Positions 25,980 to 37,128 of a DNA stretch of 64,000 nucleotides are shown here, in pieces; within the stretch, counting starts at the first letter, position 1, and every line of letters starts with the position of its first letter. Source of the stretch: Physcia stellaris (lineage: Eukaryota; Ascomycota; Lecanoromycetes; Caliciales; Physciaceae). Location of the stretch: positions 372,001-436,000 of the forward strand of contig JABSSW010000019.1 of NCBI GenBank assembly GCA_018902385.1, written 5' to 3'. The notes under the pieces are model-generated. The model ran no database searches. It saw only the letters and a program-made list of their open reading frames with translations, and was not told where the DNA came from. A program made the position numbers and the translations under genes.

Positions 25980-27095
25980 ATGTTTGATCAACAAAATAAA
26001 AACGACGTGAACGTCGTCAAGCTTTCTTTTTATCGAAAAAACGAATTAATTTTTCGTTTTGATGATTACGTCATTGATAATTACGTTTATGAATTTTATC
26101 GTTTTTGCATATTTCAATCAATTATTCAAAACATTTTCGTCGTTCGTTGTTACGACAAAATAACAATTTTTTATTACATTCGCGATTTGTTCAAATATTT
26201 AAAAAAAATTCTTAAACATTGTTTTAAATGTCAAACATATCAAACACGTCGTTACAAATTTTATAATTCGTTACAATTTATATTCACATCGAATATTTTT
26301 TTTCACATTATCATTATCGATTTCATTTTGACTTTATCAAAATCACGAATCGATCAATTCGATTGCGTGATATCGATTAACTGTAAATATTTCAAACGCA
26401 TAATGTTAATTTCAAACAAAAGCATATGAACAATTGTACAATAAAATCATGTTTTGTTAAATCGTTTAAATATGACTAATTGAAAATGATTTAAAATTAT
26501 TATTTCGAATCGCGACAAAAAGTTTCTGTCGAACATGTGAATTGTCATGTTTATTCGTTTAGAAATTAAATTTTTGTATTCAGTTGTTTATCATTTTCAA
26601 ATTGATAATTTGTTCGAACGAATCAATCAAATCGTCGAAATCGCTTTTTGTTTTCTAATATTTACGTTGAAATATTTTGATTTTTGATTTGAAATTTTGT
26701 TGCATGTGCAACGAAATTTCAACAATTCAATTAATGTTGACAATTTTTCAAATGAAATCGTTTATGACTTAATTTCAATTCAAATCATTGATTTGATTAA
26801 ATTTGTTTTCATTTTCGAATTCGCGCGATTCACATTAAAAAAACGTCGTTTCGTCATTCGTCAAAACGTCAATGACGTTATAATTTTCGATCAAATGAAT
26901 GTTAAATTTCATTACGATAAAAAGCATGAATTTATGTTCATGAAACAAGAAAATATGACATTAATCAAATTGCATAAAAATTATAATATATTTTCGATTA
27001 TTAACAAGAAATATGATCAGCAATTCGTCGAATTTTTTATTATCATGAAAAAGATTGATTGTTTGATTTATCGATTGACTATTTTCAGCAACTGA
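25980..27095 (+). pseudogene. Integrase remnant of E
   Basis: The frame at 25,980-26,429 has the C-x2-C of the zinc domain (HCFKCQTYQTRR) followed by FHIIIIDFILTLSKS, the start of the catalytic core. The frame at 26,697-27,095 carries the region after the core (LHVQRNFNNSINV...NEIVYDL) and ends in KKYDQQFVEFFIIMKKID, the GPF/Y-type module. It is typical of chromoviruses. It is non-functional. Confidence 0.75.
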
Positions 27096-27699
27096 TTTAT
27101 ACATTCGATTTTCAACGTAATTCAACTGAAAAAATGTTCGTCGTTTTCAATTGACTTTTTCAAACGTTTTAAATCAAATCATTTTGATTTCGTTTTTGTG
27201 AATGACGATACAATCAACGTCAAATTTTTTGAATTGTTTCGTATCATCAACAAACGTATGATCAAAAAGCGAAACATTGAATATTTTGTTGAATGAAAAA
27301 GTTACGAATCAAAACACAATATATGAAAAAGTTTGTCGAAATTTGACGACGTCATGAATTTCGTCGATAAATACGAAACGATTATGATTCAAAACATTTT
27401 ATCTGATCGTTTAGTTTTATTTAATGAATTTACGAATTCGTCGTCGTCAATTTCATCGTTGCTAACTTCGTCGTCAACTAAAATTAAGATTCTTTTTGAA
27501 CAGAAATTCGTCGTCGTCATTTCATTTAAGATTTTTATTGTTGACGTCTTTTTTAACGTTCTGATTCGTCGATTTTCTCGACTCGACTAAACTTGATATG
27601 TTAAAAGTATGTGATTAGTATTGATACGAAACATGATAAAAATAACATCGAAACAAATGTTAACTTCTTTTTATTAAAACAAATTGTTATGAATTGACA

Positions 27700-27856
27700 T
27701 GTGATTAAAACTTGAAAACAGTCAAATAATTAATTAGTTAATTGTATTTAACATTCAGTCAATCGAATGATTTGATTTATGTAACTACTATGATATATAT
27801 TCTGATCATTGATTTTTAAATAACGAATTAAACTTTTTACATTCAATACATCAACA
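27700..27856 (+). repeat. LTR of E (3' LTR)
   Basis: This is the 157 bp partner of 9,878-10,032. It lies just after the chromodomain-like tail of E. Internal sequence of F resumes to its right. Confidence 0.7.
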
Positions 27857-28619
27857 TAAATGCGAATGCAAAAAAAGAAAAACGAAAACAAAAAATATAT
27901 AATCACGAAAATTAAAATTTTGTTGAAAATTCTGATTTCAATCGATGCGAAAAATATTTGCAAATTAATATAATAAAACGATCGATTTTTCGAACAGAAA
28001 AAAAACAATCAAAACGATATCGATTTCGCGAACGTATGTTGTTTCAAATTTCTCGAATTTGAATTTTTCGAATTTTTATTAATCGACGCGTTTTGATTGA
28101 TTGCAAATTTTGAAACAGAAAAATCGATTGACAAAATATTGACGCATTAACAATGACAGAAAATTGCGAAAAAGACGAATTTGTTTCGACTAAATAGCAA
28201 ATTTATTGATTCGTTTTTTTTTCAATTTTTCATGTCATTGTTTTCGTATCGTGATGTAAAAAATTCATTTTCATTGATGTTGATTGCGAAAATGTAAAAA
28301 ATCGAACGCATACAATTTGAAATCGTTTTAATCGATTCATTAAAAATTTCATTGAAACAAATTCATTAATCGTTGTAACGAATTCATTAAATGTCATTAA
28401 AACAAACAGACTCGTTGAGACATTGACGAAACAAAACGAAACGAATAGATTTTTCGACAATGTTGAAAATGTAACAAATCTAAAAATCGAGAATTTTGAA
28501 ATTGATTTTGAATGATTGTTTGTTAATGTGATGATTTGATGTAAAATTGTTGAATATGATTTTTATTTTTATTTTTAACAAATGATATTTCAACGTTTCA
28601 AGAAAATAAATGATGTAAA

Positions 28620-28765
28620 AATCAATTCGATGTCGACGAGCAAAAAGAAAATCGACTGTTGATTAAATGTCGAAAACTCGAAAAAAAAAATCGATTATTG
28701 ATTAGATATCGACTGATTTCGACGAACAAAAAAATCGATTATTGATTATCGTTGTAACAAATTCA
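28620..28765. repeat. Degenerate tandem repeat inside F
   Basis: Three or so imperfect units built on AATCGATTATTGATTA and GTCGACGA(G/A)CAAAAA lie between the Gag-like part of F and the minisatellite at 28,898. Confidence 0.45.
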
Positions 28766-28897
28766 TTGATTGATTAATTTTCAAAACAAAAAAATCAACA
28801 ATTAATTGTCATTTTCGCAAATTCACGATCATTTTCGCTGATTCACGATGCGCATAATGAAGAAATTTTTTCATCGTTTTCAAAAAGAAAATTTCAC

Positions 28898-29062
28898 ATT
28901 TTGACGATTTTCTTTTGACTCGCGTATTTTTACGAATGATTCGACGATTTTCTTTTGACTTGCGTATTTTTACAAATGATTTAACGATTTTCTTTAATTA
29001 TTCGCGTATTTTTACGAACATATCTGACAATTTTATTTAATTATTCGCGTATTTCGACGAAC
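28898..29062. repeat. Minisatellite of about 43 bp units in F
   Basis: Four units in a row share GACGATTTTCTTTTGACT, GCGTATTTTTACGAA and a short spacer. The last two units replace the TTGACT part by TAATTAT. It lies just inside the right-hand F LTR, where a leader is expected. Confidence 0.7.
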
Positions 29063-29281
29063 AATTTTTGCAAAATTTGATCGAATGTCAATTAGTTTCG
29101 CAAAATTCAGAACGAAAAATCGTTGTGTTGTAAACAATAAATCATCGTCATTGTTGATTGAAAAAATTGCATTGAAAACGTCATCGTCGCAAATTGATCG
29201 ATTTTGTTTTTTTTTGTTTTTTGATCGTTTGATAACGAATATGAAATTTACATCGTTCGTCACGATGAAAATCAAATATAA

Positions 29282-29468
29282 TGTCAAAAATCGTGTCTGA
29301 TTAAAAGATAAACAAATAACAAAACGAAAATATTTGATTTAGAAAACAAATATTTACATGAAAATCGAATGTCAAAAATAGAAATGTGCGTCAAATCACA
29401 TTAATTTTCATATGAATTTTCGTTGATAAAATAAAATTTCAATCGAGATTTCAAACATGCTCGTAACA
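29282..29468 (-). repeat. LTR of F (right, 5' LTR)
   Basis: This 187 bp LTR matches 9,536-9,712. Read on the minus strand it begins TGTTACGAGCATGTTTGA, nearly the same first bases as the family A LTRs. Confidence 0.65.
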
Positions 29469-30418
29469 GATATTTTTTTTTCGTTTTTGAAAAATCGCGA
29501 TTTTCGAAATTTATTTTTATGAATTTCATCATTTACAATTTTTTATTAAATTAAATCAAAATAAATCATCAATACAAATAAAAAAAACATTTTAATTTAA
29601 CGATTTGTATTAAAATTTACGTAACGAATTATAAAAACGATCGACATATAATTGTTCAAAAAATCAATATTTTGCGATCAATTCGATTCAAAATATTAAT
29701 TGTATTAACGTCAATATCGTTGTGCGAATCGTCGCAACAACAACGATTTTTTATTCATTCAATTTTTTTCGTTTTCAATTCATTTTTTTTTTCATTTTTT
29801 GTTTTTAATTCGTTTTTAATTTTTTTTATTATTCGTTTTCAATTCATTTTTCGTCAACAATTCATTTTTCATTTTCAGTTCATTTTTCGTATTCAAATTA
29901 TTTTTCAAATTTTTTTTTTTTTCATTGTTCGTTTTTTTTCACGATTTGTTTCATTTTTTTCGATTTATAAAAATCGAAAACGAAAATTGCAACAAAAAAT
30001 ATATTCAAATAAAATCAAAAAAATTGACAAAAATTGAAAATATAATTGAAAACAAATTGAATTTCATGCAAATTTGATTCGATGTCAAACAATATAAAAT
30101 TTTTTGCAATTACGTCAATTGTGAAAATTTCGAAAATTGTATTCGAATGTTGAAAATTTTCGCGATTGCACAATTCATAAATCGTATTCAAATATTGTCG
30201 ATATTCATTTTTAACATTATTCAATTGTTGTTGAAATCATTGAACACGATCGAAAACAATTTATAAATGTTCAAATCGATTCAAATGCGATCGAAATACG
30301 ACGTTAATTGATTTAAATTTATTTCGAATATTTTATTATATTTCGAATTTCAATTTAATATCAAAAACAATCGTGTTACGAAAATTTTGAATTATCGCGA
30401 TCAAATGTTTGTCACGAT
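29469..30418 (-). other. A/T-rich stretch with Lys/Asn/Glu-rich remnant
   Basis: At 29,768-29,935 a degenerate repeat of about 18 bp (TTCAATTCATTTTTCG-like) would read as KNEL-type units on the minus strand. The adjoining minus frame 30,015-30,224 (NNVKNEYRQYLNTIYEL) looks coiled-coil-like. It may be part of an older Gag-like gene into which A2 inserted; its continuation beyond 37,129 is not clear. No family is recognised. Confidence 0.35.
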
Positions 30419-30642
30419 TGTTACGAACATGTCTGACAAATAAATCTGACAAATAAATAGTTGATATGATATGTAATCGAACAACGAATTATGTTTTAAT
30501 TTTACGTTGAAATTAACGTGATTTGAAATTTGACGTCGCACATTGTTTACAATTTCAACATTTTGTATTTATTTGTTTTTGCAAATTTATTGTTTTCGTT
30601 TAATTAATCAATATTACGTTTACTCAAACACGACTCATGATA
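30419..30642 (+). repeat. LTR of A2 (5' LTR)
   Basis: This 224 bp LTR begins TGTTACGAACATG and is preceded by acgat. Partner at 36,905-37,128. Confidence 0.85.
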
Positions 30643-33543
30643 TTACAATAAATTTTCAATTTTTATCGTTCGTCGTGATACGCGAACGTTCAAAAATAAA
30701 ATTTCAAATCGATTAAATTTTTTTGACGAAACAAACGACAAAAAAATTTTGTTGATCAAACAAACGATCAAAAAATTCTTTTGACGAAACATTTAATAAA
30801 AATTGTGAAATAACAAATCGATTTTTCACGCAATCGACGATAAAAAACGAAAACTGATTCGATTGATTTTTTTTTTTTATCATTTTCAATTTTTCATTCT
30901 CAGTTATGATTCGAAATCATCACGAAACAATTTTTTTCGAATTTTCTATTTCGATAAAACAACGTTTCAAAACGTTACGCGTCAACGTGAATCGAATGTT
31001 GCATGAAATTAACGACAATTTTTTTGACGAAAATTTCGTTAATCAATTCAAACGTCGTCGATTTGTATCATCGATCGAATTCATAAAAATGAAAAATGAA
31101 AAAATCATTCATTTTTTGAATATCGTCATTATCGATCAATTGAAATGATGAATCAATCATAAAATCGTCGATTTTTTAAAAAAATTTGATCGATTACGCA
31201 TCGATCGTGATAATTATTTGAACGTTTTGATTCAATATCAAAATTTGTACAATATTGTCAACGTCGATCGTGACGAATTGATCAATACGAATATCGAATT
31301 AAATGAAATTCGTCGAAAATTGAATATTTTGAAAAACGAATACGAAAAACAACGTGATTTATTTTTGATCAAACAAAAAAATTACATTTTTTTGAAAAAA
31401 AATCACGACGTTTTGTTGATCAAAATTCGCGATCGTGCACGAAATTTTGACGTTGACGATGAAAAAAACGACGATGAAATCAACGTAATTAATTTTTTTC
31501 AAAAAAACAAACGACGTTTCAAAACACATTCAAATTTTTTTAAATTCATCGATGAAATAAAATTCATTTAACGTGTTTGAAAAACAAAAATACACGATAA
31601 AATGACGATTAACGTTGATTATTACGACACGAACATGATCGCAATCATTATTGTGATTGATTGAATTGAAAATGATGTCGATAATCACATACAATCGATT
31701 CGTGACATTGATATAAATCATTTCAAAATTTTATATATGATGTTGAAATTTTTGAACATTATTTACGAAAATTTTGATTTCAAACGCAATATGCGTAATC
31801 AATTTCGAACATTGATCATGAATATTCAAAATTTTCAATTTTTTTATTTCATTTTTTTTCGTTTTAACAATTCAATTGATTATAACGAAATTATCAAAAT
31901 CGAAAAATTGATGAACAAAATTTTCTGAAATTTGAAAAAAACGATAAATATATATTCACGTGAATTCATCACGTTCGCTGAAATTCGAATTATTTTGCAA
32001 CAAATATACAATCGACAATCGAATTTTCGAAAAAAAAAAATCGCGACACGTCAACAACGTTTTGAATTGTTTCAATTCAAATCAATTTTTGTCGTTTCGA
32101 TTTCGATATTTTTTACGAAATTTGTTATTTCGATTTTTTTTGTGAAATTTGTCGTTCATTTTCATTTCAACGTTGAAATCAAAATTCGTGATTCGATAAT
32201 AAACAAATTAATCGTCACGAACAAATGTTTCACATGCGATGAAATCGATCACGTATGAAAAAAATGTTCGAACGTTTACAAACATCAAAAATGTCATTGA
32301 CACAAAATGCAAATGTTTTACATGAACAAAATCAACGAATCGAACGAATTTGATTCGAAAAATTGATAATTTACATCAAAAACGCGATTGATGAATGTTT
32401 AAAATTTTTTTTTATTTATTATAACGAATTGTTTGATTTTTTTGTCAAACGATTTTTAATTATCAATTGTACGTTGTCATTCAACGATAATAAATATAAA
32501 TTAAAAATTTTAATAAATATTGATGCAATTGATTATGTTTTCATTGATAAAAAAATTGCGCAATTTGTATGCAACATATTGAGCATGAATTTCGTATTTT
32601 TATTAAAATCGAAATTCATTATCGAATTCGACGATCGTCAGATTTTTTCAATAATTTATGTCATTTATTTCAAATTGACAATTGATTTGCATTTCGAATT
32701 GACAATTTTTTTGTTCATCATCGATTTGAACAATCATTCGATAATTTTAAAAAAATCGTGAATGAACAAACATGAAATTATTTTGAATATGATTTACGAT
32801 AAATTGATTTTCAAATCGTTCAAATGTAATTATCATGACAATATATTCATCAAAACAATGCAAATTCGACGTTTGAAAATTTTTGATTCAAATCGTCGAT
32901 AAAACGTATTTAATTGACGTCGCGATGTTTTTTTATCGAAAACAAATAACGCGAAACATATTGTTACAATAAAATTTCGATATACGATTTTATTTCGTTC
33001 GCAATTTAATTTTTCAACGTTTTATGTACAAAACGAATTAAACGTATTCGATTCAAAATATTTCGATTGTTTTATTCATTCGAAAATCGATCAAAATAAC
33101 GAATCGTTCGTCGTTGAATCAAATCATTCAAAAATTGATATCACAACGATTACGAAAACGACATTCGTCAAAAAAAAAATTTGAAAAAACAACGCAACAA
33201 ATGTTGAAAAATCAAAAAACAACAATTCGAAATTTTTTCATTTTCGAAATTGAATTCAAACGATTCGATGAATATCGCGATAATTAATGCGATTTTTTTT
33301 TGTTTATTCGTCGATTTCAAAAATTGAAAACAAAAAATGCAATATTTTTTTATTACGATCAATCAAATCGATTTCGCATTCAAAACATTGCGAACAAATT
33401 TTGAATCGTTGAAAATTGTCGTTATAATCAAAAAAATTTTAAAACACGAATAAATCAAATCGATTTTTGAACGTATAATGAAAAAAATATCGAAATATTT
33501 CAAACATTTGTCAAAAATATTCGATTTTTAAAAATCAATTAAA

Positions 33544-34222
33544 TTGTCGTCGCATCGAATTTACAATCACAAAATCAAATTTTTAAACGATAACAATACA
33601 TTGTTTCGAAATCGAATATATTTTTTGTTCGAATTCAAATTTCAAAAATTCAAAAAATATTTGAAAAATAATTTTCAAAAAAATTTCATCGTATTCAATC
33701 AAACAACATACGTTTCGTTCGTTTTATTTGCAATCAAATTAAATGATCAATTACGTTTGTGTGTGAATTATCGACGATTTAATTATATCACGAAACGCAA
33801 TCGATATTTCATTTTTTTGATCGAAAAATTTTTAATTAAAATGCAAAATTGCAAATATTTGATCAAATTGAATATCATATCGATTTTCAACAAATTTCGA
33901 ATGAATGAAAAAAAAATGAAAAATTTATCATATTCGTTATTTTTATGAAATCGTACAAATATCGAATATTATTTTTCGAATTGATCAACGAATTCGCGAA
34001 TTAACAACATTACATAAACGATTTGTTGTTCATTTTTTGAACGATTTTTGTCAAATTTATTTAAATGATATTTTTATTTATAACAAATTCAAAAAAAAGC
34101 ACATCGTTCACGTTCGTAAAATATTGAAAAAATTCAAAAAAATCGAATTACAAATGAATATTGAAAAATGCGAATTTTTCAAAAAAAATGACATTTTTGA
34201 ACGTTATATTATCGATAAATGA
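33544..34222 (+). pseudogene. Reverse transcriptase remnant of A2
   Basis: The frame at 33,544-33,948 includes LRLCVNYRRFNYITKRN, RYFIFLIEKFL and CKYLIKLNIISIFNKFRM, the usual entry and first catalytic region of gypsy polymerases. The frame at 34,037-34,222 includes FCQIYLNDIFIYNKF and the following HVRKILKKF and NIEKCEFF. The A1 copy at 5,931-5,267 carries the same pieces. It is non-functional. Confidence 0.8.
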
Positions 34223-35740
34223 TTTTCGCATAAATTAGAAAAAAATAAAAATTATTGTCAATTGAAAACGTTTTACAAATTTGAAAAAATACAAATTTTC
34301 GTGAATTTCGTCAATTTTTACAAACGATTCATTCGTGATTTTTAAAAAAAAAAATTCGAATTTTCATTCGAATAATCAAAAAGTTCGTGAATTTCGAATG
34401 AATTGTTGAAATCGAAAAAATTTTCAATTTTTCAAAAAACGATAATCGAAATTTTTATATTACGACATTACGATCGAATCAAACAAATCATTTTGAAAAT
34501 TGATTTTTGATTACGTCAATGCGAAAATATTATTTCAATACGACGACGAAAAAATTTTGCATTTCGTTGTTTTTTATAATCGCAACATGATTTCAATCGA
34601 ATGCAATTACGAAATTTATGACAAAAAATTGTTGATCATTATTCGTTGTTTAAAACATTGACGTTTTGAATTTAAAAACATTGAAAAATCGATCAAAATT
34701 TTCATCGATCACAAAAATCAAAAAATTTTCATAACGTCAAAAAAATTAATTTTTCGTCAAATTCGTTGAACAGAAATTTTTTCGAAATTCAATATTGTCA
34801 TTCAATTTCAATTCGAAATTCAAAACGTTAAAACAAATGTTTTGATTCGTATGTTTGATTCACGATCAAAAAACGATATTGACAAACGACATCAATATCG
34901 AAAACAAATATTGTTTATTTCGAAACGATTCGAAATTTAAACGATAAAAATTGACAAATTTATTTGTGAACGAATTTTTGTTGTCAATAAAATTGACGAT
35001 AATTGCACGATTTATCGTGAAATTATCGAACAAAATTTTATTTCAAAAAATGAAATTGATTTATGAAATTGCATTGAAAAAAACGACGTTTTGTATCGAA
35101 AAAATCGATTTTGAATGTTCGTCGATGCTCTTTTATTCGTTAATTTTTTCAAAAAAATTCATGAATTTTTTGTTTCGAAACATTCAAATTTTAATCGCAT
35201 GAAAAATTTTATACGTCGTGATTATTATTGATTCAACATGCGTAAAACGATTCGTCGATACGTACGTAATTGTTATGAATATCAACGCACGAAAATTTTC
35301 AAAAATCGCAAAAACGATTTATTTATTTTTTTGATTATATTTTTGCAACGTTAAATCGATATATTAATGAATTTATTATCGAATTGTTCGACGTTCACGA
35401 TCATAATGTCATTTGCACGATAATTGACAAATTTAACAAAAAACGTAATTACATGTTTTGTATCGTCGACGACGAAAATATCAATATTGAAATCACAATC
35501 AAAATATTTATCAATTACGTATTTCGTACACATGAATTATTTTTTTCGATAACGTTTGATCGAAATTTTCAATTCATATCGTTCGTTTGACAAACATTTT
35601 GTCGAATTTTCGACATCAAATGTAAATTTTTTATCGTTTTTCATTCAAAAATTGATAAACAAATCGAAAAAATCAATCAAAATATCGAAAAACAATTGCG
35701 ACAATATTGCAATTATATGCAAAACGATTGAAACGTTTGA

Positions 35741-36205
35741 TTGTTTATAATCGAATTTGCAAACAACAACGCAATATTTACAACAACAAAATTATTTTCA
35801 TTTTTTATCAATAAAAATTTTCATTTTCGTATGAATTTTTCATCAAATTTTATTTCGTATGTTACAACGAAAAAACGATTTTTGATCGTCAAAACAAAAA
35901 ATATTATCGACACAATGCAAAATATTTTCAATTACGTACGAAATCATGCAAAAATGATTCAAAAACGTATGACAATTCAAATCAACAAACATCGAAAAAT
36001 CGTAAAATACGTCGAAAAAAATTTCGTTTTTTTCGATCGACGAAACATCAAAACGATCAAATCGTTTGACAAATTCGATAACAAAAAATTAAATTTTTAC
36101 AAAATATTACAACGTATGAACAATTTATATCGATTCGAATTGTTTGAAATCAATGCATATTTACGATTTGTTTTATTGTTGATTTTTGCGCAAAAATTTT
36201 CGTGA
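35741..36205 (+). pseudogene. Integrase C-terminal remnant of A2
   Basis: The 154-residue frame begins just before the end of the catalytic core and contains FINKNFHFRMNF, IDTMQNIFNYVRNHAKM and FFDRRNIKTIKSFDKFDNKKLNFYK. The last part is the GPF/Y-type module, followed by NNLYRFELFEIN. The order matches chromoviral integrases. The A1 counterpart is near 3,512-3,297. It is non-functional. Confidence 0.75.
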
Positions 36206-36904
36206 TTTTTCGAAAATCAAATCAATAAATTTTTTGATTTTTCATAATCAACGAAAATTTCGAATGAAAAATGAACGATATTTTGAAATTTCGATATCAT
36301 TACAATCGTTTTCAATATCGTGTCAATTGATCGAATTGATCGCATAATCGAACATGATATTATGTTGACAACGAAAAATTTGATAATGTTCGCGATGTGA
36401 TGAACGATTTTCATCGTATTCATTTCATAATTGCAAATTCAAAATCGTTCAAAACGTTGATTTCAATATTTCAAAATATCGTCAACGAATCAAATTTTTC
36501 AACGAATCGTCATCGTTTTCGAAAAAAAATCGTTATATTGACATTAATCGAAATTACATTCGATTAAAATTTGAAAATTTCGAATTCAATACGAATGATT
36601 CATTTCGATTTCATTTTCGCAACGTTTTCGCAATTTTTAGTTTTCGTTACAATTTCGATGTTATTTAAAATCAAAATTTACGTCGTATGAAAAATTAAAT
36701 CGTGTCAAAAACATTTTCAAAAATTGTTGTCAAATTTTATCGAATTTTGAAACAATAACGAAACATTTGAAAATGAAAAATGATAATCGTGAAATTTTTG
36801 AATTTTGCAAACATTCAAATCAATCAACAAAATTTTCAACAAAATTTTTCAATTTCGAAATAACAACGAATCGTCGAAACGACGTTCGCGAAAAAAAAAA
36901 ATAA

Positions 36905-37128
36905 TGTTACGAACATGTTTGACAAATAAATTTGACAAATAAATAATTGATAAATAAATATGATCGAACAACAAATTATGTTTTAATTTTACGTTGAAAT
37001 TAACGTGATTTGAAATTTAACATCGCACATTGTTTGCAATTTCAACATTTTGTATTTATTTTTTTTGCAAATTTATTGTTTTCGTTTAATTAATCAATAT
37101 TACGTTTATTCAAACACGATTCATGATA
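36905..37128 (+). repeat. LTR of A2 (3' LTR)
   Basis: This is the 224 bp partner of 30,419-30,642, followed by the second acgat. Confidence 0.85.

Larger units (their letters stand above)
9878..27856 (+). mobile_element. Ty3/gypsy chromovirus E, interrupted by C1 and H
   Basis: Short LTRs lie at 9,878-10,032 and 27,700-27,856. Plus-strand parts: Gag-like region (about 20,256-21,050), C2H2-type zinc finger (21,998-22,063), retropepsin-like region (22,516-22,908), reverse transcriptase (about 24,478-25,182), RNase H (about 25,234-25,900), integrase with Cys pair and core (25,980-27,095), and a chromodomain-like tail (about 27,180-27,400). It is interrupted by repeat H twice and by element C1. 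Leaving out the insertions, its size is near 7.6 kb, usual for the family. It is broken many times, but keeps more CT/AG than A or C. Both outer flanks contain cgaatg, a possible but uncertain target duplication. Confidence 0.7.
9536..29468 (-). mobile_element. Short LTR element F, split by nested insertions
   Basis: LTR-like direct repeats lie at 9,536-9,712 and 29,282-29,468, both in minus orientation. The sequence belonging to F is only about 164 bases beside the left LTR plus about 1.4 kb beside the right one. All the rest (9,878 to about 27,856) is element E with its own insertions. F's internal part at about 28,015-28,120 matches G at about 16,765-16,870, so F and G are related short elements without visible reverse transcriptase. 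F is broken. Its ends share no clear target duplication, so the pairing of the two LTRs is inference. Confidence 0.5.
30419..37128 (+). mobile_element. Ty3/gypsy LTR retrotransposon A2 (broken chromovirus)
   Basis: LTRs of 224 bp lie at 30,419-30,642 and 36,905-37,128, flanked by matching pentamers acgat (30,414-30,418 and 37,129-37,133). Plus-strand parts: coiled-coil Gag (30,906-31,928), zinc-knuckle-like CFTCDEIDHV with a later Cys (about 32,226-32,270), retropepsin-like region (32,363-32,761), reverse transcriptase (about 33,700-34,222), RNase H (about 34,440-34,680), integrase (about 35,330-36,205) and a chromodomain-like tail (about 36,250-36,420). It is colinear with A1 but inverted. 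It is broken dozens of times and saturated with the CpY-type changes. Apart from mutation it appears full-length. Confidence 0.85.
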
